Shown here: positions 1 to 11,022 of the stretch, one piece after another | Layout of the letters: each line of letters opens with the position of its first letter | Numbering within the stretch: position 1 is the stretch's first letter | Assembly: GCA_963854835.1 (NCBI GenBank) | Contig: OY978525.1 | Coordinates: forward strand, 57,781,855-57,845,854 | Reading direction: 5' to 3' | Length of the DNA: 64,000 nt | Source: Megamerina dolium | Lineage: Eukaryota > Arthropoda > Insecta > Diptera > Megamerinidae | Notes under the pieces: model-generated | Told to the model about the DNA's origin: nothing | Seen by the model: the letters and a program-made list of their open reading frames with translations, nothing else | The model's database searches: none | Translations under genes and position numbers: made by a program

Positions 1-490
1 CAGCGATTTTAGTGCCGCCTGACTATCGGAATAGATATAAATATCTTTTGTAGTCAAAACACCTTTTTTGACAATAGAGAGTGCTTCCTTTATGGCTATA
101 ACTTCAGCCTGAAATACACTGCAATGATATGGTAGGCGGAAGACTACATTGGCACTTAACGCTTCCGAATATACGCCTCCTCCCACCTGACCAATAAATT
201 TGGAACCGTCGGTGAAAATACTGACTTTGTTCTCGCAGTCCATCCTATCGTTATCCCAGTCTTCTGTCGTTGTTAAGGAATATTGCCGACGAGTTGCAAT
301 AGTCGGTGGTTCTGGGTATGGTATGTGGCCTTAAGGCCCATTGGCTGCTAATTTTGTACCAAACAGTTTGATCGGTAGCAGGTGCAACATGACATTCAGC
401 TCTGCTGTTGGGGATGTTCTAAGAGCTCCGCTTATGGACAAGCCACCTATTCTCTGAATACCTTCCATGCTTTTAACTGCATAGCTTTTA
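1..490 (-). pseudogene. LINE ORF2 C-terminal part: connection region and RNase H domain
   Basis: The minus strand from about 246 to 1 stays open for some 80 codons and carries the three RNase H acidic positions: FTDGSK (Asp), FQAE (Glu) and YSDSQ (Asp). RNase H degrades RNA in RNA-DNA hybrids during target-primed reverse transcription. Upstream, 490-345, lies a segment containing LSISGALRTSPTAEL, typical of the stretch between reverse transcriptase and RNase H in I/R1/LOA-type LINEs. A stop separates the two. The fragment leaves the window at base 1, so its true end is not visible. Confidence 0.8.
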
Positions 491-501
491 TTTAGAACCG
501 G

Positions 502-1470
502 TCACCAGACTAAAATACTGTAAGTCAGAATTGGCTTTACTACAGCTGTGAATATCCAGTGTGCGATATGAGGCTTCAAACCCCATTTCGCTCCCACTGC
601 CTTTTTACACGAGTAGAGAGCTATATCCGTTTTTCTGACTCTATCTTCTACATTATAACTCCAAAAAAGCTTCCTATCTAGGATCAGCCCTAGATACCGG
701 GATTTGTCAATAAACGGCAACGTAGTACCGTTTAAAGTTGGGGGGTGAACCTCAGGTAGCTGGTGCTTCCTGGTGAACATAACCAATTCTGTCTTGATGG
801 CATTGACGTCTAGTCTACATGACTTAGACCAAGTATCAACTTCGTTTAATATGTCTTGCATTATTTCGCACATCATCCGCGTAAGCAATAATTTGATAAT
901 CCTTCCTCTCCAGGCACCGCAACATTTTATTCATTGTCAAAACCCACAGATGAGGGGAGAGTACACCGAGTTGAGGAGTCCCTCTGTTGACAGATCTACG
1001 CACATTCGAGTTTCCCATTGCTGAATTTACGAATTCCCTTATCAGCATATGCCCGATGTACTCAACCAGGGACTCGGCTAACCCAGCACTGTCAACGCGG
1101 TAATTACTGCCCTCGGGTGGGTGTTATTGCAGGCCCCCTCGATATCTAAGAAGGCTACTAGAGTGAATTCCTTGTCCTCTATTGAATTTTCTATTTCTCT
1201 TATGAGCGAATTCAATGCTGTTTCAGTAGATTTACTTTTACTGTAGGCATGCTGTGATTTCGCAAGTTGCTTTGGTGTAATTTTACTGGTGTAATTTTAC
1301 TCATTTATTTTTAATAAGAATTATGAGAGACTGATAGGCCTATAGTCTTTAGGGCTAACATGTGAGATTTTGCCTGCTTTTAGTATAAATACCACTTTTA
1401 CTTCCTTTCATAAGGAGGGAATATAATTAAATTGCAAAGCACATTTGAAAATCCATGATGTAATCTAAGG
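502..1470 (-). pseudogene. LINE ORF2 reverse transcriptase core and thumb, broken
   Basis: Non-LTR reverse transcriptase motifs occur in order on the minus strand. Motif A is AFLDIEGA (about 1160). Motif B is RGTPQLGVLSPHLW (about 985), where the usual QGG is QLG. Motif C is YADD (about 875) with its catalytic aspartates. A thumb-like stretch follows with YLGLILDRKLFW and KPILTYSILVW. The pieces lie in different frames: 836-1048 and 502-888 overlap out of frame, so at least one indel lies near YADD. The protein would copy LINE RNA at nicked target DNA. This copy cannot make it. Confidence 0.8.
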
Positions 1471-1471
1471 A

Positions 1472-1828
1472 CTATTGAAGTTGCCCTGGGTATATACCAT
1501 GGGGTTCCGGTGATTTGAATGGTTTGAAAGACCTAACTGCCAATTCTATGTTAGCTCTAGTGACAATGCTTGTGACGTCTGCGTCGGATTCCGAATTACA
1601 TCCGCCTTTATTTAATGTTGAGGCGCTAGCTACGCTGTCTGGAAAGTGTGTGTCCAAGAGTAAGTTCAAAATTTCTTCACTGGATACCGTCCAGCTTCTA
1701 TCAGTTTTCTGTAGGTATCCGATTGAATGGTTCGTTTTTAAAAAGATTTTTCTTAGTCGAGAAGATTCTGTAGTGCTCTCAACGTCCTCAAAGAATGCCC
1801 TCCATGCGGTCCTCTCCGCCTTCCTCAA
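1472..1828 (-). pseudogene. LINE ORF2 linker and start of reverse transcriptase
   Basis: This 118-codon segment begins with a basic, helix-rich stretch (RKAERTAWRAFFEDVES) and ends with SFKPFKSPEPHGIYPGQL, which aligns in character with the K.PGPDGI..LL opening of non-LTR reverse transcriptases; the usual SPGPDGI has become SPEPHGI. It lies between the endonuclease remnant above 2096 and the polymerase motifs below 1470, as expected for the same element. About 1830-2095 continues the linker in broken frames. Confidence 0.7.
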
Positions 1829-2095
1829 CTCTTTCTTATAGGATTTTAATCTATCATAATAGCAATTCCAATCGTTATCCCTTCGATATAACTTCCGACG
1901 TTGATTTTTCTTGGTATTGTCGACTGAATTGACCGACGGTACACTGCCAGTTAGTTGCCCTTATGTTCCTAGTTTTGGGTGGTTTGATCAACTCTTCCTC
2001 AAAAGTAGGTTCTATATATCGATGATCAAAGAAAGAGTGCTCTTCAAGCACTTTCCACTGAACCATCCTATCAAAGAGAAAGTCGGAGATTAAGG

Positions 2096-2460
2096 TTATG
2101 TAAGGATCTTCTGACGATTACGTGTTATAAATGTGGGTTCTTCCCCTCGGTTGCAAAGTAATAATCTATTATTGATAATAAAATTAAAAAGCAACTCACC
2201 CCTTTCGCTGATGTCCGTGCTGCCCCAGATGGTATGGTGTGCATTTACGTCACCTCCCATTATAAGCCCTTGCTTCGATCCCTCGTTGTCCATCACCAGC
2301 TCTTTTAGCAGTTGCGGTGGTCACGGTCCTCGGTCATCTTAGGCTAGGTAAAAGGAGACAACCCGATATCTTCTCTTGCCTGTCTCCCAGCTTATAGTCG
2401 CGTGGCCGGGATCCATACCCTAGCCCTAGGACGACTGAGGATGTCTTTCCTGTCGTCGAT
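2096..2460 (-). pseudogene. LINE ORF2 apurinic-like endonuclease domain remnant
   Basis: The motif GGDVNAHHTIWGS matches the GDFNAHH..WGS core of LINE endonucleases, the domain that nicks target DNA to prime reverse transcription. The following residues ERGELLFNFIINNRLLLCN also fit the family. Frame breaks occur upstream towards 2460, and no intact start or ORF1 was found, so the element is 5'-truncated or decayed. Confidence 0.75.
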
Positions 2461-2630
2461 ACAAGCTTTGCCCCAGGATTGACTTCCCCAAACCATCTTA
2501 TTTAGTAGCCGCAAGTTGCTGACTAGTAGCACTGCTGGTTCCGGGTGCCTTGGAAGGTGCCGTGATGGTAACTGCGATACGAATTTTACCTGCAGTGCTA
2601 AGTGCTTTACTGCTTCGACCAGCTTCGTAT

Positions 2631-3490
2631 CCAGAGTGTCATGGATTCATGATAGTGGATAGTTCTCTTTTTTCGTGATATCATTTAGCTTTCTGTAATC
2701 CACACAGAATCAAGTACTTCCATCCTTCTTTCCAGCACAACTGGTGAACTCCATGGACTCGCTGATGGTTCAATAACATATTGTTTCTTCTCTTTTGGCC
2801 AATGGAACTCGTCGTGATGCTCGATGACTTAGTCTAGAATCACCGGTGTCAATGTAATGTTTCCCGAGGGTTGTTCGTCCACCAGTTTTTCCATTTGATT
2901 GAACTGTATTTCTTCAATAGTTGAAAAGCTTTTTCTTTTTGCTCTTTGGTAAGCACTTCTGCCCATTCTTCCATCTGTGCTTTTAATTTCGCTCCAACAA
3001 TTCCTGATCTTCCACGAACCCTTTTCGCAGTCTGCTTCGGCAGTAACTTAATGACCAAATAATCCAAGTAATACATCTACAGTTGACATGCCAGTATTTG
3101 TTTCTTGTTTCCACTACGCTTGTAACCGATGTGCAATGATAACTCGACATTTGCATAGCGTAGTATCCGTTGATTTAAATCTAACGTAAACCTCTTCTCA
3201 ATCATAAAATCAACTCCAATTATTACGTCATCGATGATGTCGGCCACAATGCATTCATGTTCCCACGTGCAGCTTCCAATAGATACTCGTTTCTTTACCT
3301 TACCCAGAATTACGCAATTTTATTCCCATTAAAGGCTCAAACCTCTTGACCAAATCGGTCTTAATTATAGAAAGTGATGCACCAGTTTCCAAGGTTAACA
3401 TGAAGTCCATATTGTCCAGTTTTCCATAAATATTGAAGCTGCTCGGCAAATGGTACAGTGGTGAAATGTGAATGATGGGGCAACTCACTT
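2631..3490 (-). pseudogene. Gypsy pol fragment (protease to start of reverse transcriptase), degenerate
   Basis: This is a minus-strand relative of the Gypsy family that fills much of the window. From high to low coordinates it holds the protease region (about 3490-3300, with the DTG active site changed to ETG in LTLETGAS), the spacer ending in EQKEKAFQLLKKYSSI, and the first part of reverse transcriptase (FCVDYRKL-like, about 2710). Compared with the better copy at 36-38.7 kb it has internal deletions (for example around 2795) and several stops. It abuts the LINE near 2630 and a separate repeat at 3491. Confidence 0.85.
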
Positions 3491-3576
3491 GCCTACACCA
3501 GAATAAATTTATAGCGCTGCCTGTGCATTTGGGGGTGATTTGCAGAATGGGTTGAGTTGGTGATCTGGCATCACCG
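3491..3576. repeat. Dispersed repeat fragment, copy 1
   Basis: This stretch matches 15983-16054 closely (shared words AGAATAAATTTATA, CGCTGCCTGTGCATTTGGGGG, GAATGGGTTGAGTTGGT). It lies just outside the Gypsy homology. Parent element unknown; in the other copy it follows a BEL-like gag piece, so it may be an LTR edge. Confidence 0.6.
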
Positions 3577-3599
3577 AGTATACCCATTCTGCTAGTCTC

Positions 3600-4151
3600 C
3601 CAAATTATTCTAACTGATTCGTATTTGTTTTTATTTTTTTTCCTCCGGAAGAGAGATCATAAACCATTTCAACTTTGGAAATACTCCGCTCCTCATGGCC
3701 ATAATTCTATTACATATGTATATATGTACATTATTTTTGTAATACTTAAGAAAATATACAAAATACTATACAAAAATAAACAAGCAAATATAAAAATTTT
3801 ATAAAAGAATATTTATTTTAACGGGGCTCGAATTGGGAAAGAGTCATTTTTTGTTGCTCTTAGCCATATATATTGTACACATTTTATATCAGGTTGAAGA
3901 GTACGAGACAGTGAGCTGTTGATATTGGTTTTGGTTTGCTTCCCATATACAAATCAAGCATACGCAAGTTTATATGAATATACATACATACATTATATTG
4001 CTCTTAGACTGGTTTTTCACTAAAAGCAAATAGCAAAATCAACCTATGCACTCTACTTTTTGTTCTCGTTAAAATATCCTAACTCCATTCTTTGACTATT
4101 TCTATTACAGTGTCCAACTTACAAGAACTCTTATTCTCGCTCTCATCTATA
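3600..4151. other. AT-rich intergenic stretch
   Basis: No coding signal or recognisable element was seen. The stretch is AT-rich with short TATA/TACATA runs and ends at the target-site duplication of the Gypsy insertion. Confidence 0.6.
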
Positions 4152-4155
4152 ATAT

Positions 4156-4563
4156 TGTAACGAGTATCGATAGTTGATTACTCATCACTATTGTGACTGA
4201 CTCTATTGTATAAGCGATAACCAGAACAAGCCAACGAGAAAGGAAGAGAAGAATCTCGATAAAGGAAGATTCTGGGGTGTTGCCAACAGAGTATAAATAG
4301 AGCCAGTGTTGAGAATTGACAATCACTCTAATTCCGAACGTGATTGCGAAAACATTGATACAGAGGCAAAAGTTGCAAGTACATTTAAGTGTTATAGTAA
4401 ATAGTTGATTGTAAACAGTGTTGATTGTAAATAGAGATTATTAAATAAATTGTTGCTGTATATAGTTGTATAAAATAAGTGTTGCAGTTATCATTAACAG
4501 AATCCAGTGATCGAACAAGGTAATTCAAATAGAATTAAACGTTCACAGAATAAAAACGTAACA
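4156..4563 (+). repeat. 5' LTR of Gypsy copy 1
   Basis: 408 bp. It lacks a block of roughly 35-38 bp (present as GCAGCATCGAAACGAATG... in other LTRs) near 4207. A TATAAATA box lies at 4292-4299 and an AATAAA signal at 4444-4449, consistent with U3-R-U5. Confidence 0.9.
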
Positions 4564-4565
4564 AT

Positions 4566-4585
4566 TGGTGTCAGAAGTGGGATTC
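4566..4585 (+). promoter_or_regulatory. Primer-binding site, complementary to tRNA-Leu 3' end
   Basis: The bases TGGTGTCAGAAGTGGGAT, two nucleotides after the LTR, are the reverse complement of the 3' end of an animal tRNA-Leu (CAG/CAA type) including CCA. tRNA-Leu priming is known for some fly Gypsy lineages such as mdg3 and micropia/blastopia. Confidence 0.8.
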
Positions 4586-4592
4586 TGTAAAG

Positions 4593-5906
4593 ATGGTGAA
4601 AATTGACTAACTAAAAGTGGACCAGCTTAAAAAGCTGTTGGTAGAGATGAATCTATCGTCATCAGGTGCAAAGGCGGAACTGCTGGTGAGGCTGAGGCAA
4701 GCTATGGAGGCTAAGGGAATTAATGTAGAAGAACATGAGTTCTTCGAGGAAGCCGATATACAAGCAGTCGTACACGCTGAGGAAGAAAGCAAGATAGATT
4801 CGAGTGGTCAACTAATGGAACTCATGAAATCCATGATGCAACAACAAGAAAATGCGTCTCGCATTGACTCCAAGTTTCAAGAACATTCGGCTGAATTGCG
4901 TATGGAAATTCAAGAAGGTTCGGCTCGACAAGAACACGTCATCGAAAATCTACAAAAAGGAATTGAACTTAGATTTCAGGAAATTTCCGGAACCATTAAT
5001 GAAAAGGTCACGGATTTAAAGGAACATGTAGATGACTTGGAAGATAAGTTCGAGAAATTACAGCACGAACTCAATCAACTAAAAATAAATGGACCAGCCA
5101 CATCAGTGATTAGAGATTCAAGTACAATCAAATTAAAGCCACCAACATTTGACGGAAGCACGCCATTCAATATCTTCAAGCTTCAATTCGAGACAACCGC
5201 TTCGAAGAATCAATGGGATGATAGCGACAAGACTGCTGCTTTAATAGTCGCATTAAAAGGTAATGCTTCCGACGTGTTACAGATGATTCCAGAGAAAGAT
5301 CGTGGTAGCTATCAGTCACTGATGGACACACTCCAGCGAAAATGTGGAATTGAATACAAGAGTCAATTACATCGAGTGGAATTGAGATCGCGAGTGCAAC
5401 GGAGTAATGAGAGCCTTCAGGAATTCGCTTCCGATATTGAGCGCTTATGTCATCTAGCGTTCTCCGGTAATTCGGAAGAGTTCGTCGAAAAAATAAAAAT
5501 AGAGGCATTCATAGATGACATACGTGATGGAGAGACAAAGCGTGCCCTAGTCATGTCACCCAGGAATACTTATGCCGAAACAGTCAGTAGTGCCTTGACG
5601 TTTGAAGCCGCCAGTTTCATGTGTCGACCAATGCCACGGGTACGCCAATTAGAAACAGAAACAACAGATCTGGTTGAAGCAGTGCGTCAGGCAGTAAAAT
5701 CAGTAGTTCAGCCTGAAGGAAGAACAACAGGTCGACGCGAAAACAAGTTTACTGGTAAGTGCTTCATTTGTGACAAACCAGGACACATGGCGCGTGACTG
5801 CCGTCTACGACGAAAGCGATCAAGATCGAATTCTCCAGGAAGACAAAAGAAGGAGAATAAAGTGGATAGTGATCGCTCCACTAACACAAATCCATCGTTA
5901 AACTAA
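4593..5906 (+). pseudogene. gag: Gypsy Gag (SAP-like motif, coiled coil, capsid, CCHC knuckle), early stop
   Basis: The natural start is ATG 4593 (MVKID), but a TAA at 4608 replaces the Gln codon seen in sister copies; the next in-frame ATG is 4647. Domains in order: a SAP-like helix-extended-helix near the start (LKKLLVEMNLSSSGAKAEL), a Gln-rich and predicted coiled-coil part (about residues 75-160), a capsid-like region (KPPTFDG onward, to about 330) and one zinc knuckle CFICDKPGHMARDC near the end, then a basic RS-rich tail. Gag packages element RNA into particles. The frame ends at TAA 5904-5906, directly after the slippery heptamer. Confidence 0.9.
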
Positions 5907-5939
5907 ATCGAGTCAGTTCAGCGGGGCGTGAACTGACTC
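5897..5939 (+). promoter_or_regulatory. Putative -1 ribosomal frameshift signal between gag and pol
   Basis: In the gag frame the sequence reads G TTA AAC (5897-5903) followed at once by the gag stop TAA. After a 6-nt spacer comes a perfect 11-bp stem: GAGTCAGTTCA (5910-5920) pairs with TGAACTGACTC (5929-5939) around an 8-nt loop. A one-base backward slip gives GTT AAA CTA AAT CGA and enters the pol frame. The arrangement is repeated unchanged at 42550-42592. X is G, not three identical bases, so it is a variant heptamer. Confidence 0.7.
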
Positions 5940-8900
5940 CAATAGTGGGTTGCCCCATCATTCACATTTGACAACTACAGCGTGTGCCAAGCAGCTTGAC
6001 TATTGATGGAAAATTGGACAATATGGAATTCACGTTAACCCTGGATACTGGTGCATCACATTCGATAATCAAGAGCGATTTGGTAAAGAGGTTTGAGCCT
6101 TTAATGGGAATAAAATTGCGTACAGCAACGGGTGAGGATGCACAAATTCTGGACAAGATAAAGAAACGAGTATCTATTGGAAATTGCACTTGGGAACATG
6201 AATTCATTGTGGCTGACATCATCGATGACGTAATAATTGGTGTTGATTTTATGATTGACAACGGATTTACGTTAGATTTAAATCAACGGATACTGCGCTA
6301 TGCAAATGTCGAACTACCATTGAACATCGGTTACAAGCGTAGTGGTAACATCAAACGAGTACTGGCATGTCAACGCCAAGAGGTTCCAGCAAAATCAGAA
6401 GCGGTGATATGGGCACAGATGAATGTTAATGATGGGACAGGCAAGTTGTGGGTGGTGGAAGCAGATAAAGAAATACAAAATAAAAACATCATACTTGGTA
6501 GGACGTTAGTAGAACCTAAAGAAAATGGAATAGTACCGGTGCGAATATTAAATCCAACTAATACATCTACAGTTGTAAAGAAAGGAATGGTGATTGGTCA
6601 TTGCCAGGAAGTTACTGCCGTAGTAGACTGCGAAAAGGGTTCGTCGATAAAAAGTGGAAGATCAGGAACTGTCAGGGCGGAAATAAAAGCACAAATGGAG
6701 GAATGGGCAGGTGTGCTTACCAAACAGCAAAAAGAAAAGGCTTTACAAGAATTGGAGAAGTAATGTTCAATCTTTTCTTCAAATGGAAAAACTGGAGGAC
6801 GAACAACCATCGTGAAGCATCACATTGACACCGGTGATTCTAGACCAATTCGTCAAACACCACGACGAGTTCCATTGGCCAAAAGAGACGAAGCCATTAA
6901 GCTGATTTTTGATATGCAGAAACAAGGTGTTATTGAACCATCAGCGAGTCCATGGAGTTCACCAGTTGTGCTGGTAAAGAAGAAGGATGGAAGTACTCGA
7001 TTCTGTGTGGATTACAGAAAGCTGAATGATATTACGAAAAAAGATAGCTATCCACTGCCAAGAATCGATGACACTCTGGACACACTATCTGGTTCGAAGT
7101 GGTTCTCAACTCTTGATTTGCAAAGTGGATACTGGCAAGTGGAACTTGGTAAAGAGGACAAAGAGAAAACAGCTTTCAGTATTGGCGATGGTCTATGGCA
7201 ATTTACAGTTATGCCATTTGGCTTATGCAAAGCGCCAGCTACTTTTGAACTTTTGATGGAGCGTGTACTCAGAGGACTACACTGGAAAACGTGTTTGGTG
7301 TACCTCGATGACATTATCGTGATGGGAAAAGATTTTAGCGACCACCTGGAAAAGCTGAAAAAATTATTTGAGCGTATACAATCAGCAGGGCTTAAACTGA
7401 ATATGAAAAAGTGTTCACTCTTCAGGCGAGAAGTTAAATATCTTGGTCATAAAGTAACAACAGAAGGGGTACATACCGACGAGGAGAAAGTAGCAGCAGT
7501 ACAAGAATGGCCTATTCCATCAAATCTTCACGAGTTAAGAAGCTTCCTAGGCTTATGTACCTACTATAGACGATTTGTTCCTGGATTTGCAAACATCGCC
7601 AGCAGTCTGCATGAGTTGACAAGAAAGAACAAACCATTTGTGTGGGGCGAGGACCAACAGAAAGCATTCGAACAGCTGAAAGAAAAACTCTGTTCAGCAC
7701 CAATATTAGCGTATCCAGTACCTGGTCAAAAGTTTGTGTTGGACACAGATGCGAGTGGCTATGGAATAGGTGGTGTGCTCTCTCAGACCATAGATGGGCA
7801 AGAAAAAGTAATAGCATACTACAGTAAAATCCTGTCGAAGCCAGAAAGAAATTACTGTGTCACACGAAGAGAGTTGCTCGCAATACTGGAATGTGTAAAG
7901 TATTTCCATAAATACTTGTACGGTCAGTCATTTCATCTAAGAACTGACCACTCAGCGCTAAGGTGGTTATTGCAATTTAAAAACCCAGAAGGACAATTGG
8001 CGCGCTGGATTGAAAGGCTGCAGAGTTATGATTTTACCATCGAACATCGTAAAGGAGGACATCACGGCAACGCGGATGCTCTATCTCGTCGTCCTTGCAA
8101 AATGGAATGTAAACATTGTTCTCGAGTGGAAAGCAAGGAGCACATTGTCGACATACGACTTACGAATATATTGCCGGAGGAGTCATGGACCACCGAACGA
8201 GTGCAAGAAGATCAGCTGAATGACTCAGATCTCGTAAAGATTATGGAATACAAGGAGCAGGGCATACGTCCAGATTGGCAAGAAATGGCTAATGAGAGTC
8301 CAATAGCAAAGGCATACTGGGCGCAGTGGCAAAGCCTGCACTTACGAGACGGATGTTTATTCCGAACATGGGAAAGTGAAGATGGAAAAATCACTTATGA
8401 TCTTCTAGTGGTACCCAAGGCAAGAATAAATGAAGTGATAGCTGAGTATCACAATGCCTCCAGTGGAGGACATTTGGGAATCACCAAAACCGTCGCGAAA
8501 ATAAAGAAACGATTTTATTGGGTTGGATGTCATGACCATGTCGCTGATTGGATTCGGACGTGTAAGCAATGTGCAATGGCCAAAGGTCCCACTAAGAAAA
8601 GTCGTGGTAAGATGCACCAATACATCGCGGGTGCTCCATTTGAGCGAATTGCTATGGACATAGCTGGGCCATTTCCAATAAGCAATGCAGGAAACAAGTA
8701 TGTTCTGGTGGTCATAGATTACTTCAGTAAATGGCCTGAAGTATACCCCATTCCAAATCAAGAAGCTAGTACAGTTGCGGATGTATTCGTCAACCAATGG
8801 ATTACTCGTTTTGGTGTACCGATGGAATTACACTCAGACCAAGGTCGAAATTTCGAATCAGTTGTATTCCAAGAGATATGCCGTATGCTGGGTATATACA

Positions 8901-9490
8901 AAACTCGTACAACACCTTTGCATCCACAATCTGATGGCATGGTAGAACGATTTAACCGTACCTTGGAGGAATATTTGAGAAAAGTCGTAGATAAATGCCA
9001 AAGAGACTGGGATGTACATATACCAATGTTCCTCATGGCATATCGATGCGCACAACATGATACGACGGCTACTACACCGGCAATGGCAATTTTTGGAAAC
9101 GAGTTAAGACTGCCAGCTGATTTAAAATTTGGAGTTGTAACACCAACGAGATCAACCGAAGGTAATTATACTAGCGAAAATCGGGAACAGTTGGATGAAG
9201 TACATCGGTTCATCAGAGAGCGGTCGCAGATGATAAGCGATAAGATCAAGGCCAGGTATGACTTGAAAGCAAATTCAAAAGGGTTCTATGAAGGAGAGCT
9301 TGTAATGCTTCATAATCCACAACGAAAGAAAGACCTGTCCCCTAAACTACAGACTCATTGGGAAGGATCATATGAGATTATAGCAAAGATAAATGACGTA
9401 GTGTATCGCATTCAACGTGCCTGGAATAAAAGAGCAAAGTTTAAAGTAGTGCACTTGGAGCGACTTGCGCCATATCGAGGGGAAGTATAA
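5897..9490 (+). pseudogene. pol: Gypsy Pol: protease, reverse transcriptase, RNase H, integrase; two stops
   Basis: Pol is in the -1 frame relative to gag. The protease has LTLDTGASHSII (near 6035). After the stop at 6761, an 892-codon stretch (6812-9490) carries reverse transcriptase with VYLDDI (about residues 163-168), RNase H with LDTDASGYG (about 310), and integrase with an H-H-C-C zinc motif (GGHLG...CKQC), catalytic Asp in MDIAGP, Asp in HSDQGRN and Glu in DGMVERFNRTL, plus a C-terminal WEGSYEII GPY/F-like module. Nonsense codons: TGA 5969-5971 (Ser in the 42.5-kb copy) and TAA 6761-6763 (Tyr in sisters). No other frame break was seen. The protein would copy and integrate the element. 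Confidence 0.92.
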
Positions 9491-9493
9491 AAA

Positions 9494-9528
9494 CTTGTTC
9501 GGGACGAACAAGGTTAAGAGGAGGGCAG
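9494..9528 (+). promoter_or_regulatory. Conserved hairpin and polypurine tract before the 3' LTR
   Basis: CTTGTTCG (9494-9501) pairs with CGAACAAG (9505-9512) around GGA, four nucleotides after the pol stop. AAGAGGAGGG follows and ends just before the LTR, the expected plus-strand primer tract. The hairpin recurs in every family copy whose 3' end is present. Confidence 0.75.
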
Positions 9529-9974
9529 TGTAACGAGTATCGATAGTTGGTTACTCATCACTATTGTGACTGACTTTATTGGCAGCATCGAAACGAATGT
9601 CAACAAAAAGAAATAAGCGATAACCAGAACAAGCCAATGAGAAAGGAAGAGAAGAATCTCGATAAAGGAAGATTCTGGGGTGTGGCCAACAGAGTATAAA
9701 TAGAGCCAGTGTTGAGGAGGAAAATCAATCGAATCAATCGAATTCCGAACGTGAATGCGCAAACATCTATACAGAGGCAAAAGTTGCAAGTACATTTAAG
9801 TGTTATAGTAAATAGTTGATTGTAAACAGTGTTGATTGTAAATAGAGATTATTAAATAAATTGTTGCTGTATATAGTTGTATAAAATAAGTGTTGCAGTT
9901 ATCATTAACAGAATCCAGTGATCGAACAAGGTAATTCAAATAGAATTAAACGTTCACAGAATAAAAACGTAACA
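9529..9974 (+). repeat. 3' LTR of Gypsy copy 1
   Basis: 446 bp, TGTAACGAG to ACGTAACA, followed by the duplicated target ATAT. It carries the block missing from the 5' LTR and an extra GAATCAATC-like repeat near 9730. Confidence 0.9.
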
Positions 9975-9978
9975 ATAT

Positions 9979-10660
9979 ACTAATATTTATAATATTAAAT
10001 ACCACATTAGGCCGCCTCAATTGATTTTTTTTTCTGAATTATTACAGAAATCATTATAATATAATAAATAACTCATTGCGTGTCTAGCTGAGCAAAATTA
10101 CTTTAAAATAAGTAAATCATCTTAAATACGATTAAATTTTTCCGTGCTAAATCCATACTTTGGTGAGTCTTGTACTACAGGTACAAGTACGACAGTTTCG
10201 ATTGATCGCTTGTACAATTCTATTATCACTCAAAATAGAACATCAAAGCGACTCAAGTGTTTTTTTGGTTTATTACACCGTACTACGAGAAGTTTATTTG
10301 GAGTCCCATTTCTATACGTTACTATACGTACCCGATTCTATATACGGTAAACTTAGATAAAGAGTAGTAAAGATTACAGCAGTTAATAGAATCGCGCATC
10401 GGATATACAATCAGTAAATCGATTCTAATTCGCTTTCACTTATTATTTTATTCCTGCTACTGTAATTATACGAACTACGTGAAGTTAGCAGTTTCAACGT
10501 TTTGCACGCCCTCTCGCGGAATATTTTATCTCTCTCAGAGCAGTTTTCTGATTGCTTCTACATCCTATTTGGGGCTGTAATTCTTCGACTTACTCGAATT
10601 CGAATTTTCAAATTAATATTCTTTTGTATACCGATTTGTAATCCTACAAATCACCGGATA
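9979..10660. other. Non-coding stretch, possibly BEL/Pao LTR and leader
   Basis: No convincing protein was found. Because a BEL-type gag start follows directly at about 10670 on the same strand, this may contain the LTR and leader of that element. I could not define LTR ends, so this is inference only. Confidence 0.3.
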
Positions 10661-10664
10661 TGAA

Positions 10665-10850
10665 ATTTTTAACGCTTCCGCTGAGGAAATAGAGAAAACC
10701 TATCAGTATTTCCAATTGATAAATACGGACACTCATAGCACATTTGCGATCGAAGTCCAAAAGAAGGAATTCGAATCGGTATGGAGTGATCTAAAGTCAG
10801 CATATGACTCCAGTACCTCGCAGGAAGTTGAAGCCTGCAAAGTTTAAAGA
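10665..10850 (+). pseudogene. BEL/Pao-type Gag N-terminal fragment
   Basis: One plus-strand frame gives about 55 codons (AEEIEKTYQYF ... FESVWSDLKSAYD), which resembles the helix-rich N-terminus of BEL/Pao Gag proteins. It stops at a TAA near 10845. The following stretch to 11020 has broken frames, then a BEL-like protease piece. Parts of capsid and the zinc knuckles are absent, so this is a deletion relic. Confidence 0.5.
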
Positions 10851-11022
10851 TTGTAAAATCTGTTACGTTCGTTGCCTGGCAAACATTAGCGCACACCTTC
10901 ACGGTTTGCCCGTGATCATGTCGTTATACGTTGCAGCGGAGTTCTCGTTAATATACAATTGAAGTCCCTCTACAATTTTCAGCCAGTGGTGAACGAAACC
11001 GCAGCCAGCCACAGAATCCTTA

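Larger units (their letters stand above)
1..2560 (-). mobile_element. LINE (I/LOA/R1-like, RNase H-bearing), degenerate, cut by the window edge
   Basis: Read on the minus strand, the order is endonuclease (about 2460-2096), reverse transcriptase (about 1830-840), a C-terminal connection (about 490-340) and RNase H (about 250-1). That is the domain order of LINE groups whose ORF2 ends in RNase H (I, LOA and some R1 relatives); Jockey elements lack RNase H. Several frameshifts and stops break the frame, so this copy is dead. The 5' side meets a Gypsy fragment near 2560-2630 and the 3' side runs off the window. The clade is inferred from RNase H presence and motif style, not from a tree. Confidence 0.85.
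4156..9974 (+). mobile_element. Full-length Ty3/Gypsy LTR retrotransposon (copy 1)
   Basis: Both LTRs run TGTAACGAG to ACGTAACA. A 4-bp duplication ATAT flanks the element (4152-4155 and 9975-9978). The internal region has a tRNA-Leu primer site, gag, a putative -1 frameshift signal, pol in the order protease, reverse transcriptase, RNase H, integrase, and a purine-rich tract before the 3' LTR. There is no envelope ORF: only about 38 bases separate the pol stop from the 3' LTR. Integrase after RNase H identifies Ty3/Gypsy. Three nonsense codons (4608, 5969, 6761) disable this copy. LTR lengths differ (408 against 446 bp), so it is older than the copy at 46.1 kb. Confidence 0.95.

Noticed and set aside
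7048..7314. Many opposite-strand frames of 60-130 codons inside Gypsy and RTE coding regions (for example here, 8405-8797, 35745-36045)
   Set aside because: They are shadows of the real reading frames, repeat in every copy of the element, and show no protein family features.
9491..9528. An envelope gene that would make copy 1 an errantivirus
   Set aside because: Only about 38 bases lie between the pol stop and the 3' LTR in all copies, so there is no room for env.
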